From positions 7,088-71,087 of the forward strand of contig CAZCGW010000008.1 of the NCBI GenBank assembly GCA_964498255.1: a stretch of 64,000 nt of DNA, given 5' to 3'. The translations under genes and the position numbers were made by a program. The notes under the pieces were generated by a model. The model was given only the letters and a program-made list of their open reading frames with translations. It was not told where the DNA came from and did not search any database. Source of the stretch: Fluviibacter sp964498255. GTDB lineage: Bacteria; Pseudomonadota; Gammaproteobacteria; Burkholderiales; Rhodocyclaceae. Below, in pieces: positions 52,992 through 63,369 of the stretch (position 1 is the first letter of the stretch; the number at the start of each line of letters is the position of its first letter).

Positions 52992-54482
52992 TTACTGGAG
53001 TTTGCTGATTGCTACGTGACGCAGCAGGTCATTAACAGAGGTATGCATGATGTGGGTAAGCGGCTCTGGCCAAACGCCGAATGCCAGCACGAAGAAAGCG
53101 AGAACGGTCAGAATGAATAGCTCACGCTTGTTCGCATCGGTCAGTTCTTCAACATGGTGATTAGCGATTGGACCGAAATACACGCGCTTGTACATCCACA
53201 GGGTGTAAGCAGCACTAGTAATCATGGTCGTTGCAGCGATGACAGCCACCCAGAAATTCACTTCTACGGCGCCCAGGATCACCATAAATTCACCAACGAA
53301 GCCCGACGTTGCTGGCAAACCGGCGTTAGCCATTGCAAAAAACAGAGCAAACGCTGCAAAGATAGGCATCTTGTAGACGATACCGCCACAATCAGCAATC
53401 AAATGGGTGTGAATACGATCGTAGATCACACCGATACAATAGAACATCGCGCCAGCAACAAAACCGTGCGAAATCATCTGCACAATCGCGCCCTCAACAG
53501 CCATTGGCGTGAAGAGGAAGAAGCCGAGAGTTACAAAACCCATGTGTGCGATTGACGAATACGCAACCAGACGCTTCATGTCGGTCTGAACCAGTGCGAC
53601 AAAACCGATGTAGACCACAGCAATCAGTGACAGCGTAATCATGAGCCAGGAAAGTTCGTGCGAAGCATCCGGCAAAATTGGCATGGAAAAACGCAGAAAG
53701 CCGTAAGCGCCGAGCTTCAGTGCAATAGCTGCCAGCACAATAGAGCCACCTGTAGGCGCTTCAGGGTGAGCATCCGGCAACCAGGTGTGTAGCGGCCACA
53801 TCGGCACCTTAACGGCAAAGGCGATCAGGAATGCCATGAAGATTGCGATTTGCGGCCCCATTGGAATCGGCATTTGATGCCAATCCAGAATCGAAAAGCT
53901 GCCACCCGAGTAGATAAACAGATACAGCTGGGCAACCAGGAAAAGCAATGAACCAAACAGTGTGTACAGGAAAAACTTGATAGCAGCGTACACACGGTTA
54001 TGACCACCCCAGATACCGATAATCAGATACATCGGAATCAGGGACGCTTCGAAAAACACATAGAACAAGATGCCGTCTAATGCACAAAAGATGCCGTTAA
54101 ACAGACCTGACATAATCAGGAATGCAGCATTGTACTGAGCCACCTTGAACTTGATGACCTGCCAGCCAGCCAGGACTACGATCAGCGTGATGAAACTGTT
54201 CAGAATAATGAACGGCATCGAGATGCCATCAACACCCAAGTGGTAGTTGATGTTGAATCGTGGAATCCAAGGGGCCAGTTCCACAAACTGCATCACGGTC
54301 GATGAAGCATCGAAATTCGTGTACAGCGGGAATGTAATCAGGAGACCTGCCAGGGCACCGATCAGTGAAAGGATGCGCGAAAGCCCGGGATTGCTATCAC
54401 GACCGACTGCCAGAATAAGCAGGCCGGCCACGATGGGAATCCAGATGGCAAGCGATAGTAGCGGGTAACCAGACATAGTCAT
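52992..54482 (-). CDS. nuoM: NADH dehydrogenase I subunit M
   Basis: Proton-translocating subunit of complex I, 496 residues. The conserved FFEASLIPMYLIIGIWGGHNRVYAAIKFFLYTLFGSLLFL and KVPMWPLHTWLPDAHPEAPTGGSIVLAAIALKLGAYGFLR contain the key lysines and glutamate. A second ATG at 54476 has better spacing to GGAA. 14 bases before nuoN. Confidence 0.97.
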   Translation of the reverse strand: MTMSGYPLLSLAIWIPIVAGLLILAVGRDSNPGLSRILSLIGALAGLLITFPLYTNFDASSTVMQFVELAPWIPRFNINYHLGVDGISMPFIILNSFITLIVVLAGWQVIKFKVAQYNAAFLIMSGLFNGIFCALDGILFYVFFEASLIPMYLIIGIWGGHNRVYAAIKFFLYTLFGSLLFLVAQLYLFIYSGGSFSILDWHQMPIPMGPQIAIFMAFLIAFAVKVPMWPLHTWLPDAHPEAPTGGSIVLAAIALKLGAYGFLRFSMPILPDASHELSWLMITLSLIAVVYIGFVALVQTDMKRLVAYSSIAHMGFVTLGFFLFTPMAVEGAIVQMISHGFVAGAMFYCIGVIYDRIHTHLIADCGGIVYKMPIFAAFALFFAMANAGLPATSGFVGEFMVILGAVEVNFWVAVIAATTMITSAAYTLWMYKRVYFGPIANHHVEELTDANKRELFILTVLAFFVLAFGVWPEPLTHIMHTSVNDLLRHVAISKLQ

Positions 54483-54528
54483 TTCCAGAAAATACAGAGG
54501 CAGCGCAATTGGAACCGGTTAATCGAAA

Positions 54529-56580
54529 TCAGGTGGTGAAGAACCACAGCGTTAGCAGGGCAAACACACCGATGATCATCGTAAAGGCGTACTGATACAG
54601 GTAGCCTGTCTGGAAGTGGCGGACAATGCCTGCCACCACACCGACCAGCTTGGCTGAACCATTGACGAAGAAGCCGTCAATCAATGTCGCCTCACCAAAG
54701 CGATTGAGGAAGCCACCCAGCTTACGGGCACCACCTGCAAATACCGCCATGTTGAATGCATCAAAGTAGTATTTGTTATCCATCAGCTTGTAAATACCGC
54801 TGAACTTCTTGGCAAGCGCATCAGGAATCGATGGTTTCACCATGTAGAAGTAATACGTCACAACCAGGCCGGCAACCATGAGCCAGAATGGCAGTGTTTG
54901 TACCGAGTGCAGTGCCATTGCCAGTGGGCCATGAAACTCTTCTTTCATTTCTGCCATAACAGGGATGGCCTTATTGACGTAAATGACACCATCAAAGAAA
55001 GAGCCGTATAGCATCGGATCAATGGCGTAGTAACCAATAAGCACCGACGGAATCGCCAACAGAATCAGCGGTAGCGTCACAACCCATGGCGACTCATGTG
55101 GCTTATCACCTGGCTGCAGACCATGATGGTGTTCATCATGAGCGTGCTCATCATGCCCGTGTGCGTCATGTGCGTGGTCGTCATGCGCATGTGCAGCAGC
55201 AACATGCTCTGCATCATTCCAGCGTTCACGGCCATGGAACACGATGAAATAGGAGCGGAATGTGTAGTACGTGGTCACAAACACACTGGCAGTCACGGCA
55301 AACAATGCGTAACCCGAGCCAGGAATGTGTGAGAAATGCACCGCTTCAATGATCGAGTCTTTGGAGTAGAAACCAGCAAAGAATGGAAATGCGATCAGTG
55401 ACAACGAGCCGATCAGCGTTGTGATCCATGTAACCGGCATGTACTTCCACAGGCCACCCATGTTGCGGATGTCCTGATCGTGATGCATACCCATAATGAC
55501 CGAACCAGCACCAAGGAACAGCAGCGCCTTAAAGAATGCGTGCGTCATCAGATGGAAGATCGCGATCGGGTAAGCAGCCACACCCAGTGCAACCGTCATG
55601 TAACCCAGCTGCGACAGGGTTGAGTAAGCCACGATACGCTTGATATCGTTCTGGATCATGCCCAGGAAGCCCATGAACAACGCGGTCGTAGCACCGATGA
55701 TCAGGATGAAAGACAACGCGGTTGGGGACAGGTTGAACAATGGCGAGCAACGAGCCACCATGAAAATACCAGCCGTCACCATCGTAGCCGCGTGGATCAG
55801 CGCCGAAATCGGTGTCGGACCTTCCATTGAATCAGGCAGCCACACATGCAATGGTACTTGAGCAGATTTACCCATAGCGCCAATAAACAGGCAGATACAG
55901 GTCACTGTCATCAACGACCACTCTGCAGTGCCCCACAGATTAATTGTCTTGTCAGCCAACGACGGGGCAGCCTTGAACACTTCGGCATAATCCAGCGTAC
56001 CGAAATAAGCCAGTACCAAGCCGATACCAAGGATGAAACCAAAGTCACCAACTCGATTAACCAGAAAGGCCTTAAGGTTAGCGAAGATAGCTGTATCACG
56101 GTTCATGTAGAAGCCGATCAGCAGGTACGACACCAGACCCACCGCTTCCCAGCCAAAGAACAGCTGCAGGAAGTTGTTGCTCATCACCAGCATGAGCATC
56201 GAGAAGGTAAACAGGCTGATGTATGAGAAGAAGCGGCGGAAACCGTCGTCATCTGCCATATAGCCAATGGTGTAGATATGAACCAGCAAAGATACCGAGT
56301 TGACGACACACATCATCATCACTGTCAGGGTATCAATCTGGAAGCCAATGCTAAAGGTGTAATTGCCACTGGTTGCCCAAGTGTACAAGTTACCATAGAA
56401 CGTATGCCCCGCAAGCACATCTTGCATGATCAACAGAGATGCGACCAGCGAGATGGCAACGCCGAGGATCGTGACACCTGCTGAAAACCAGCGTGGTGTT
56501 ACGCGGCAGGTAAAACCAGCGAGGGCAGCACCAACGAGTGGTGCCAAAGGTACGGTGAGGTAAAGGGATTTCATGTCCAT
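54529..56580 (-). CDS. nuoL: NADH dehydrogenase I subunit L
   Basis: The largest antiporter-like subunit of complex I, 683 residues. The core includes LQLFFGWEAVGLVSYLLIGFYMNRDTA and GKSAQVPLHVWLPDSMEGPTPISALIHAATMVTAG, and the C-terminus has the long lateral helix. An unusual His/Asp-rich stretch (about residues 459-488, HDDHAHDAHGHDEHAHDEHHH) lies in a loop before the last conserved helices. Confidence 0.97.
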   Translation of the reverse strand: MDMKSLYLTVPLAPLVGAALAGFTCRVTPRWFSAGVTILGVAISLVASLLIMQDVLAGHTFYGNLYTWATSGNYTFSIGFQIDTLTVMMMCVVNSVSLLVHIYTIGYMADDDGFRRFFSYISLFTFSMLMLVMSNNFLQLFFGWEAVGLVSYLLIGFYMNRDTAIFANLKAFLVNRVGDFGFILGIGLVLAYFGTLDYAEVFKAAPSLADKTINLWGTAEWSLMTVTCICLFIGAMGKSAQVPLHVWLPDSMEGPTPISALIHAATMVTAGIFMVARCSPLFNLSPTALSFILIIGATTALFMGFLGMIQNDIKRIVAYSTLSQLGYMTVALGVAAYPIAIFHLMTHAFFKALLFLGAGSVIMGMHHDQDIRNMGGLWKYMPVTWITTLIGSLSLIAFPFFAGFYSKDSIIEAVHFSHIPGSGYALFAVTASVFVTTYYTFRSYFIVFHGRERWNDAEHVAAAHAHDDHAHDAHGHDEHAHDEHHHGLQPGDKPHESPWVVTLPLILLAIPSVLIGYYAIDPMLYGSFFDGVIYVNKAIPVMAEMKEEFHGPLAMALHSVQTLPFWLMVAGLVVTYYFYMVKPSIPDALAKKFSGIYKLMDNKYYFDAFNMAVFAGGARKLGGFLNRFGEATLIDGFFVNGSAKLVGVVAGIVRHFQTGYLYQYAFTMIIGVFALLTLWFFTT

Positions 56581-56594
56581 GAGACGATTCCTGC

Positions 56595-56900
56595 TTAGCC
56601 CTTCATACGATCGAGATCGTCCACATGAATCGTGGACAGATTACGGAACAGAACAACCAGAATAGCCAGGCCAATTGCCGATTCGGCAGCAGCCACAGCC
56701 AGAATAAAGAACACGAACACCTGACCGTTCAGATCCTGTAGGAAATGTGAGAAGGCAATAAAGTTGGTGTTCACGGCAAGCAGCATCAATTCGATGGCCA
56801 TCAGCAGAATGATCAGGTTTTTCCGGTTCAGGAAAAGCCCGATCACGCTAATGCCGAAAAGCACAGCAGCCAGGACGAGGAAATGTGAGAGGGTCAGCAA
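56595..56900 (-). CDS. nuoK: NADH dehydrogenase I subunit K
   Basis: Small three-helix membrane subunit of 101 residues. LIILLMAIELMLLAVNTNFI and AVAAAESAIGLAILV carry the conserved membrane glutamates that join the proton path. Standard length. Confidence 0.96.
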   Translation of the reverse strand: MLTLSHFLVLAAVLFGISVIGLFLNRKNLIILLMAIELMLLAVNTNFIAFSHFLQDLNGQVFVFFILAVAAAESAIGLAILVVLFRNLSTIHVDDLDRMKG

Positions 56901-56929
56901 GGCAGTCTCCGGTTCTAACTCGGTCTGGG

Positions 56930-57583
56930 TTACTTGGTCGCGCCGTCGCCAGCTTCCGATTCGGGAGCAGCAGTGACAGCGGGTTGAGGTTTTACTGCGT
57001 CCATTTTCACGACACGCAGACGATCAGCTGCTTTAACAGCCACCTGATCAGAAATGATCTGACGTTTTGTATCCTTACGACCACGGTGCGTCAGGATAAT
57101 GGCAGCAATAATGGCAACCAGCAGAATGGATGCAGCAACCTGATCCGGATAGGTGTACTGGGTGTAGAGCAGCAGACCCAGATCCTTGGTGTTGGACGAA
57201 TCAGCCAATTCCGGAGGCAGTGGCATATCCAGCACCTGGAAGTACTGACCACCCAGCACAATGCTCATTTCCAGAATCATCAGAATGCCAATCAGCGCAC
57301 CGAGCGGTAGATAGCTCCAGAAGCCCTGACGCAGACGATCGAAATTGATATCAAGCATCATCACCACAAACAGGAAGAGCACCATCACCGCGCCCACGTA
57401 TACCAGAATCAGCACAATGGCCAGAAATTCAGCCTGAGCAAGCATCCATACCATGGCGGCGGTAAAGAAGCTCAGCACCAGAAACATTGCGGCGTTTACA
57501 GGGTTACGAGCGGCAACCACACCCAGGCTGGATCCAACCAGGATGGTAGATAGCACGTAAAAGAGGATTAGTTTGAAGTCCAT
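56930..57583 (-). CDS. nuoJ: NADH dehydrogenase I subunit J
   Basis: Membrane subunit of 217 residues with five helices and LVYVGAVMVLFLFVVMMLDI, the pi-bulge/TMH3 signature. The C-terminal tail (about 160-217) is charged and variable. Standard position between nuoI and nuoK. Confidence 0.95.
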   Translation of the reverse strand: MDFKLILFYVLSTILVGSSLGVVAARNPVNAAMFLVLSFFTAAMVWMLAQAEFLAIVLILVYVGAVMVLFLFVVMMLDINFDRLRQGFWSYLPLGALIGILMILEMSIVLGGQYFQVLDMPLPPELADSSNTKDLGLLLYTQYTYPDQVAASILLVAIIAAIILTHRGRKDTKRQIISDQVAVKAADRLRVVKMDAVKPQPAVTAAPESEAGDGATK

Positions 57584-57592
57584 CTTTAATCC

Positions 57593-58102
57593 TTATCGAT
57601 ATGGGGCATCGCCAGCGCGATCAGCAGCGATCTGGGTTTCGTAACGATCCCCGTTCGCCAGCAACATCGGCTTGGTGTAGTACAAATCACCACGTGCTTC
57701 TCCGTGGTACTCAAACACGCGCGTTTCAACAATGGCATCCACCGGGCAAGCTTCTTCGCAGAAACCGCAGAAGATGCACTTGGTCAGATCGATATCGTAG
57801 CGGGTGGTTCGACGGCTGCCGTCATCACGCTGATCCGATTCGATGGTAATAGCCATGGCCGGGCAGATTGCTTCACACAGCTTACAGGCGATACAACGCT
57901 CTTCCCCATTCGGATAACGGCGGAGTGCGTGCAGACCGCGGAAACGACGGCTCTGTGGTGTTTTTTCTTCAGGATACTGAACCGTGATTTTTGGCTGGAA
58001 AAAATACCAACCGGTCACACTCAGACCTTTACAGAGCTCTTTCAGGAACAGGCTGTTAACGACCTGTTTGCTCTTGGTGACGAATTCGCTAATGGCACCC
58101 AT
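57593..58102 (-). CDS. nuoI: NADH dehydrogenase I subunit I
   Basis: Ferredoxin-like subunit of 169 residues carrying clusters N6a and N6b, with ligands in CIACKLCEAICPAMAI and CIFCGFCEEACPVDAI. It passes electrons toward the quinone site. Confidence 0.97.
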   Translation of the reverse strand: MGAISEFVTKSKQVVNSLFLKELCKGLSVTGWYFFQPKITVQYPEEKTPQSRRFRGLHALRRYPNGEERCIACKLCEAICPAMAITIESDQRDDGSRRTTRYDIDLTKCIFCGFCEEACPVDAIVETRVFEYHGEARGDLYYTKPMLLANGDRYETQIAADRAGDAPYR

Positions 58103-58106
58103 GATC

Positions 58107-59156
58107 TTAGTTCCAGATATTCAGCGGGGAAATCAACCAGACACCCGTTACGACCAACCAGATGATCGTTAGGGGAATGAACACTTTCCAGCCCAGACGC
58201 ATGATCTGGTCATAACGGTAACGCGGGAATGTTGCGCGGAACCACAGGAAGCAGAAGAGCAAGGCTGAAGTCTTCAGCGCTAGCCAGAAGAAACCGTCTG
58301 GCAAGAAGCCTACGGGCGACAGCCATCCACCCAAGAACATGATGGCAGTCAGAATGCTGATCAGAATCATGTTGGCGTATTCGGCCAGGAAGAACAGTGC
58401 AAAGGCGAAGCCGGAGTAATCAACGTGGAAACCAGCGACGATTTCCGACTCACCTTCTGCTACGTCAAATGGCGCACGGTTTGTTTCGGCGACACCGGAG
58501 ATAAAGTAGACGAGGAACATCGGAAACAGCGGAATCCAGTTCCACGACAAAATACCTACGCCATAGTCGGCAAACATGCCCTTGTCCTGACCGTTAACGA
58601 TATCGGACAGATTCAGGCTTTGCGACACCATCAATACACAGACCAGCGCAAAGCCCATGGCGATTTCGTACGAAATCATTTGCGCGCCCAAGCGCATTGC
58701 ACCCAGGAAAGCATACTTGGAGTTGGAAGACCAACCCGCCAGGATGACACCATAAATACCGACTGACGACAGTGCCAGCACAAACAGCAAACCGGCATCA
58801 ATATCAGCCAGTACGACACCATCGGCGAACGGAATAACCGCCCATGCCACCAGCGCAGGTGCAATCGAGAGCACCGGCGCCAGGAGGAAAAGAAACTTGC
58901 TAGCTACCGTTGGAACGATGCTTTCTTTAAGCAGCAGCTTCACACCATCCGCGATTGGCTGCAACAAACCCCAAGGACCCACACGGTTAGGGCCGATACG
59001 AATCTGCATGTAACCGATGACTTTACGCTCGAAGTAAGTCAAATAAGCAACTGCTAGGAGCAGCGGCGCAACGATGCCAACAATCTTCAGGACAGCCCAG
59101 ATTAACGGCCAACCCGCCCCGAAAAGATTTTGGCCCATTTGAATCATGGCATCCAT
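58107..59156 (-). CDS. nuoH: NADH dehydrogenase I subunit H
   Basis: Quinone-chamber membrane subunit of 349 residues. ATG 59156 overlaps the nuoG stop (ATGA) and follows GGAG. The signatures YFERKVIGYMQIRIGPNRVGPWGLLQP and ETNRAPFDVAEGESEIVAGFHVDYSG are both present. Confidence 0.97.
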   Translation of the reverse strand: MDAMIQMGQNLFGAGWPLIWAVLKIVGIVAPLLLAVAYLTYFERKVIGYMQIRIGPNRVGPWGLLQPIADGVKLLLKESIVPTVASKFLFLLAPVLSIAPALVAWAVIPFADGVVLADIDAGLLFVLALSSVGIYGVILAGWSSNSKYAFLGAMRLGAQMISYEIAMGFALVCVLMVSQSLNLSDIVNGQDKGMFADYGVGILSWNWIPLFPMFLVYFISGVAETNRAPFDVAEGESEIVAGFHVDYSGFAFALFFLAEYANMILISILTAIMFLGGWLSPVGFLPDGFFWLALKTSALLFCFLWFRATFPRYRYDQIMRLGWKVFIPLTIIWLVVTGVWLISPLNIWN

Positions 59157-61516
59157 CAGACACACTCCACGACGATCATGTCATTCAAAGCACCGATGGT
59201 TGCCGTTGATGGGTGTGCCGCTGCAATGCGTACACAACCATCCGGCACGGTGTTATCCAGAACCGCATTTAGCGTTGCCGAACCTTCGCTACCCTTCACA
59301 CGAACGTTACGACCATCAGCTGCACCCACTTGAGCAAGCGTTGCTGCATTCATACGTGCCGTTGGCACTTGCGCATCTTTAGTCTTTTGCAGCGAAGGTG
59401 AACGACGAACCAGCGCGTCGGCGAAATAAATCGGCACATCCGCAATACGCTGCAAACCGCTACCTTGTAGGGTAGTTACCCCAGAAGCAGTTACTGGCAA
59501 GACACAAGCAAGCGCACCTTCAGGCAGACAGTTATCTGCACCCAGCATTTCATTGCGGACTTCTTCGCTGCTCTGATAATCGAAGCGCTCAACGTTCAGC
59601 AAATTACCCAGAACACGCAGCAACTTCCAGCCCGGACGCGAATCGCCAGCTGTACGAACAACGCCTACAAAGGACTGTGCAATCCCTTCGCCATTAACGA
59701 AGGTGCCCGATGTTTCAGTAAATGGCGACAGCGGTAGAAGCACATCTGCGTAAGCCATGGCATCCGCATCCTTGAAGGTTGCGAACTGAACTACCATGTC
59801 AGCAGCGTTCAATGCACGCAGAGCCTGAGCCGGATTAGCAACATCCAGCGAAGGCTCACAGCCAAATAGCACATAGGCCTTGCGCGGGTCTGCAAAAAGG
59901 CGTGCCGCATCACGGCCGCCCTGTTGCGGCATGGCCTTGGCAATGTATCCACCCACCGAGTTAGCGGCTTCGCCAACGGTACCGGCTGATGCACCTGTAA
60001 TGGTTGCCAGTTCACCGGCCAGCTGCTCCAGCAGGGAATAATCAGGATGCTGAACAGCCACGTTACCCAGAACGATCGCGCGTGGACCCGATTCGATTTG
60101 CGGTTCGCCGATCAGCGCCGTTGCAATCTTGCGTTCAAGCTCACCGGCATTACCCAAGGCTGCCAGCGCAGATGCCTGGACGCCCTTGATTTCAGCAGCA
60201 GCACGAACAACGCCTGCCAATGCAGCAACCAGTTGACCCGGTGGCGTGTAAATTATGCCGGCGTGTTTAATCAGCGAATCATCGCTGGTCACATTTACCG
60301 AGAACACTGCGGCACCGTTTCGGGCTGCATGGCGCAGTCGCTGGGCAACCAGCGGCGCATCCTTACGCAGGAAACCGCCTACGATCAGTGCGGCATCGAC
60401 GTTGCTCAGATCTGCCAGTGGCAGACCCAGCCAGGGTGCAGCACCAGGACGTTGCGCATCAGCACGGAAATCCTGCTGGCGCAGACGGAAATCAATATTG
60501 TCCGAGCCTAGGGCACGGGTAATACGACCAGCCAGATACATTTCTTCTAGCGTGGCATGCGGGCTGACTACGGTAGCAATCTGATCACCACCGGCATCTT
60601 TAGCGATGCTACGCAAGCCGTGAGCCACATAATCCAAGGCTACGTTCCATTCAACTTCTTGCCACTGGCCACCCTGCTTCAGCATCGGCTTCAGCAAGCG
60701 TTCAGTACTGTTCAGGGATTCGTAGGAGAAGCGATCCTTATCGGAAATCCAGCATTCGTTGACGTTTTCGTTATCGAACGGCAGAACACGTTTAACAACA
60801 TCACCCTTGATCTGAACAGTGACATTAGCACCGGTTGCATCATGCGGCGATACCGATTTACGGCGTTGCAGTTCCCACGTACGCGCCGAATAACGGAATG
60901 GCTTGGAGGTCAACGCACCCACCGGGCAAATATCAATCATGTTGCCCGAGAGTTCGGAGTCAACCGTCTTACCGACAAATGTGCTGATTTCAGAATGCAC
61001 ATTGCGGTTTAGCATGCCCAGCTCCATTACCCCGGCCACTTCCTGGCCGAAGCGCACACAGCGCGTGCAGTGGATACAGCGGCTCATTTCTTCCATCGAA
61101 ATCAGCGGGCCAACGTTCTTGTGGAATACAACGTGCTTTTCTTCGGTAAAGCGCGAACCACTCTGACCGTAACCGACTGCCAGATCCTGTAGCTGGCATT
61201 CGCCACCCTGGTCACAGATTGGACAATCGAGCGGGTGGTTAATCAGCAGGAATTCCATTACGCCCTTCTGGGCTGTAACGGCGAGTTCCGAATGTGTAAA
61301 CACCTTCATGCCATTAGTGACAGGCGTTGCACAGGCAGGAAGCGGCTTAGGCGCTTTCTCAACCTGTACCAGACACATCCGGCAGTTAGCGGCGATCGAC
61401 AGCTTCTTGTGGTAACAGAAGTGCGGAATGTAGATGCCCAACTGGCTGGCAGCATCCATCACGGTAGAACCGTCAGCTACCTGTGCCTTTTTGCCGTCGA
61501 TTTCAATTTCTAGCAT
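59156..61516 (-). CDS. nuoG: NADH dehydrogenase I subunit G
   Basis: Fe-S subunit of 786 residues. The N-terminal plant-type [2Fe-2S] domain has HFCYHKKLSIAANCRMCLVQ, the His-Cys3 [4Fe-4S] region is HPLDCPICDQGGECQLQDLAVGYG, and another cluster uses MSRCIHCTRCVRFGQEVAG. The rest is a molybdopterin-oxidoreductase-like domain without the cofactor. The nuoF-nuoG gap is 45 bases, the largest in the operon here. Confidence 0.96.
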   Translation of the reverse strand: MLEIEIDGKKAQVADGSTVMDAASQLGIYIPHFCYHKKLSIAANCRMCLVQVEKAPKPLPACATPVTNGMKVFTHSELAVTAQKGVMEFLLINHPLDCPICDQGGECQLQDLAVGYGQSGSRFTEEKHVVFHKNVGPLISMEEMSRCIHCTRCVRFGQEVAGVMELGMLNRNVHSEISTFVGKTVDSELSGNMIDICPVGALTSKPFRYSARTWELQRRKSVSPHDATGANVTVQIKGDVVKRVLPFDNENVNECWISDKDRFSYESLNSTERLLKPMLKQGGQWQEVEWNVALDYVAHGLRSIAKDAGGDQIATVVSPHATLEEMYLAGRITRALGSDNIDFRLRQQDFRADAQRPGAAPWLGLPLADLSNVDAALIVGGFLRKDAPLVAQRLRHAARNGAAVFSVNVTSDDSLIKHAGIIYTPPGQLVAALAGVVRAAAEIKGVQASALAALGNAGELERKIATALIGEPQIESGPRAIVLGNVAVQHPDYSLLEQLAGELATITGASAGTVGEAANSVGGYIAKAMPQQGGRDAARLFADPRKAYVLFGCEPSLDVANPAQALRALNAADMVVQFATFKDADAMAYADVLLPLSPFTETSGTFVNGEGIAQSFVGVVRTAGDSRPGWKLLRVLGNLLNVERFDYQSSEEVRNEMLGADNCLPEGALACVLPVTASGVTTLQGSGLQRIADVPIYFADALVRRSPSLQKTKDAQVPTARMNAATLAQVGAADGRNVRVKGSEGSATLNAVLDNTVPDGCVRIAAAHPSTATIGALNDMIVVECV

Positions 61517-61561
61517 GTGCGACTCGCGAAATCAGATCTATGAATGAAGCGGGACGCCCTA

Positions 61562-62896
61562 TCAGGCGGCGTTCGGATGTCTGTGGAACGTACTACCGGA
61601 GCGTTGAACATCTTTCGGCACCAGACAGGTCTTGTGCTGAATGTGATATTCGAACTCCGAGCGGAAATGCTTGAGGAAACTCATTACCGGGAAGGCAGCA
61701 GCATCGCCGAGCGCACAGATTGTGCGACCACAAATGTTGCTACAGATAGAGAGGAGCATGTCCAGGTCTTCTGGCTTACCCTCACCCGTTTCAATACGAT
61801 GGACGATCTGGTAAAGCCAGTTGGTACCTTCACGGCACGGCGTACACTGGCCACACGATTCTTCGTGATAGAAGAACGACAGGCGATTGAGTACGTCGAC
61901 CATACACACGGTCTCGTCCATCACGATAACCGCACCTGAACCCAGCATCGAGCCAGCTTTGGCGATGGAATCATAATCCATCGTACATTGCATCATGATC
62001 TCGCCAGGTAGAACTGGCGACGACGACCCACCCGGAATCACAGCTTTAAGCTTACGGCCACCACGGACACCACCGGCCATTTCCAGCAAAGTCGAAAACG
62101 GTGTGCCGAGTGGAATTTCGTAGTTACCCGGACGTTCAACATGGCCGGAGATCGAGAAAAGCTTTGTGCCGCCGTTATTCTCTTTACCCGCGTTCAGGAA
62201 GTTATCTGCGCCCAATCGAATAATGAAAGGCACCGAAGCAAAGGTCTCGGTGTTGTTAACGGTCGTCGGACGACCGTACAAACCATACGATGCCGGGAAA
62301 GGCGGCTTAAAGCGCGGCTGACCCTTTTTGCCTTCAATCGAATCCAGCAGCGCAGTTTCTTCGCCACAGATATACGCACCATAACCATGATGAGCAAAGA
62401 GTTCGAAAGAGTGCTCACTACCCAGAATGTTCTGGCCTAGGAAACCTGCTGCGCGCGCTTCAGCCAATGCGGCTTCAAAGCGCTCGTACAGTTCGTAAAT
62501 TTCACCGTGGACGTAGTTATAACCACGTGTCGCACCCATGGCGTACGCACCAATGATCATGCCTTCGATCACTGAATGCGGGTCATAACGCATGATGTCG
62601 CGGTCTTTAAACGTACCGGGTTCACCTTCGTCTGTATTACAGCAAATGTATTTGTCGCCAGGCATCGTGCGGGGCATGAAGCTCCACTTCAAGCCCGTTG
62701 GGAAGCCTGCACCGCCACGGCCGCGTAGCACCGATTTCTTCACTTCCGCGATCACCGCTTCTGGCGGCATCTTTTCGGAAAGAATCTTCTTCAGCGCTTC
62801 ATAACCACCGCGCTTGATGTACGCATCGATACCCCAGCCGGCATCACCTTGCCAGCTTGCGGTCATAATTGGGTTGATGGAACCGAGGATAGCCAT
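61562..62896 (-). CDS. nuoF: NADH dehydrogenase I subunit F
   Basis: NADH- and FMN-binding subunit of 444 residues. The Gly-rich GRGGAGFPTGLKWSFMP binds NADH/FMN, and the N3 [4Fe-4S] ligands lie in SCGQCTPCREG with a distal cysteine in SNICGRTICALGDAAAF. The start overlaps the nuoE stop (TAATG) and has GGAGG upstream. Confidence 0.97.
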   Translation of the reverse strand: MAILGSINPIMTASWQGDAGWGIDAYIKRGGYEALKKILSEKMPPEAVIAEVKKSVLRGRGGAGFPTGLKWSFMPRTMPGDKYICCNTDEGEPGTFKDRDIMRYDPHSVIEGMIIGAYAMGATRGYNYVHGEIYELYERFEAALAEARAAGFLGQNILGSEHSFELFAHHGYGAYICGEETALLDSIEGKKGQPRFKPPFPASYGLYGRPTTVNNTETFASVPFIIRLGADNFLNAGKENNGGTKLFSISGHVERPGNYEIPLGTPFSTLLEMAGGVRGGRKLKAVIPGGSSSPVLPGEIMMQCTMDYDSIAKAGSMLGSGAVIVMDETVCMVDVLNRLSFFYHEESCGQCTPCREGTNWLYQIVHRIETGEGKPEDLDMLLSICSNICGRTICALGDAAAFPVMSFLKHFRSEFEYHIQHKTCLVPKDVQRSGSTFHRHPNAA

Positions 62897-63369
62897 TACT
62901 TCAGTTCCTCCAGCAGTTGGTCCAGTTTTTCAGGCGTCAGGAAACTCTTCATGCTGTGGTTGTTCACCAGCGCAACCGGCGCATCACCACACGCACCCTG
63001 ACACTCGCTCTCAACCAGAGTAAAACGGCCATCTGCCGTTGTTTCACCCAGCTTGATACCCAGACGATCGGCCAGATAAGCAGCAGCATCACGGCCACCC
63101 GAAAGCGCACAGGGGATACAGGTGCATACCGCCAGCTTGTACTTGCCAACTGGCTTGAGGTTGTACATGTTATAAAACGTTGCCACCTCTTCGGCTGCAA
63201 TCGCAGGCATGTCGAGGTAATCAGCAACAAACGCAATAGTCTCTTTAGCCAGCCAGCCCTTTTCAACCTGGGCCAGTGTCAAGCAAGCCATTACGGCCGA
63301 CTGTTTCTGTTCAGCCGGGTACTTGGCAATTTCGCGATCAAAGCGCGCGAGGGTTTCCTGAGTCAGCAT
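62896..63369 (-). CDS. nuoE: NADH dehydrogenase I subunit E
   Basis: Thioredoxin-like subunit of 157 residues with [2Fe-2S] cluster N1a; the ligands are in CTCIPCALSGG and ECQGACGDAPVA. Overlaps both neighbours by 1-3 bases. Confidence 0.97.
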   Translation of the reverse strand: MLTQETLARFDREIAKYPAEQKQSAVMACLTLAQVEKGWLAKETIAFVADYLDMPAIAAEEVATFYNMYNLKPVGKYKLAVCTCIPCALSGGRDAAAYLADRLGIKLGETTADGRFTLVESECQGACGDAPVALVNNHSMKSFLTPEKLDQLLEELK

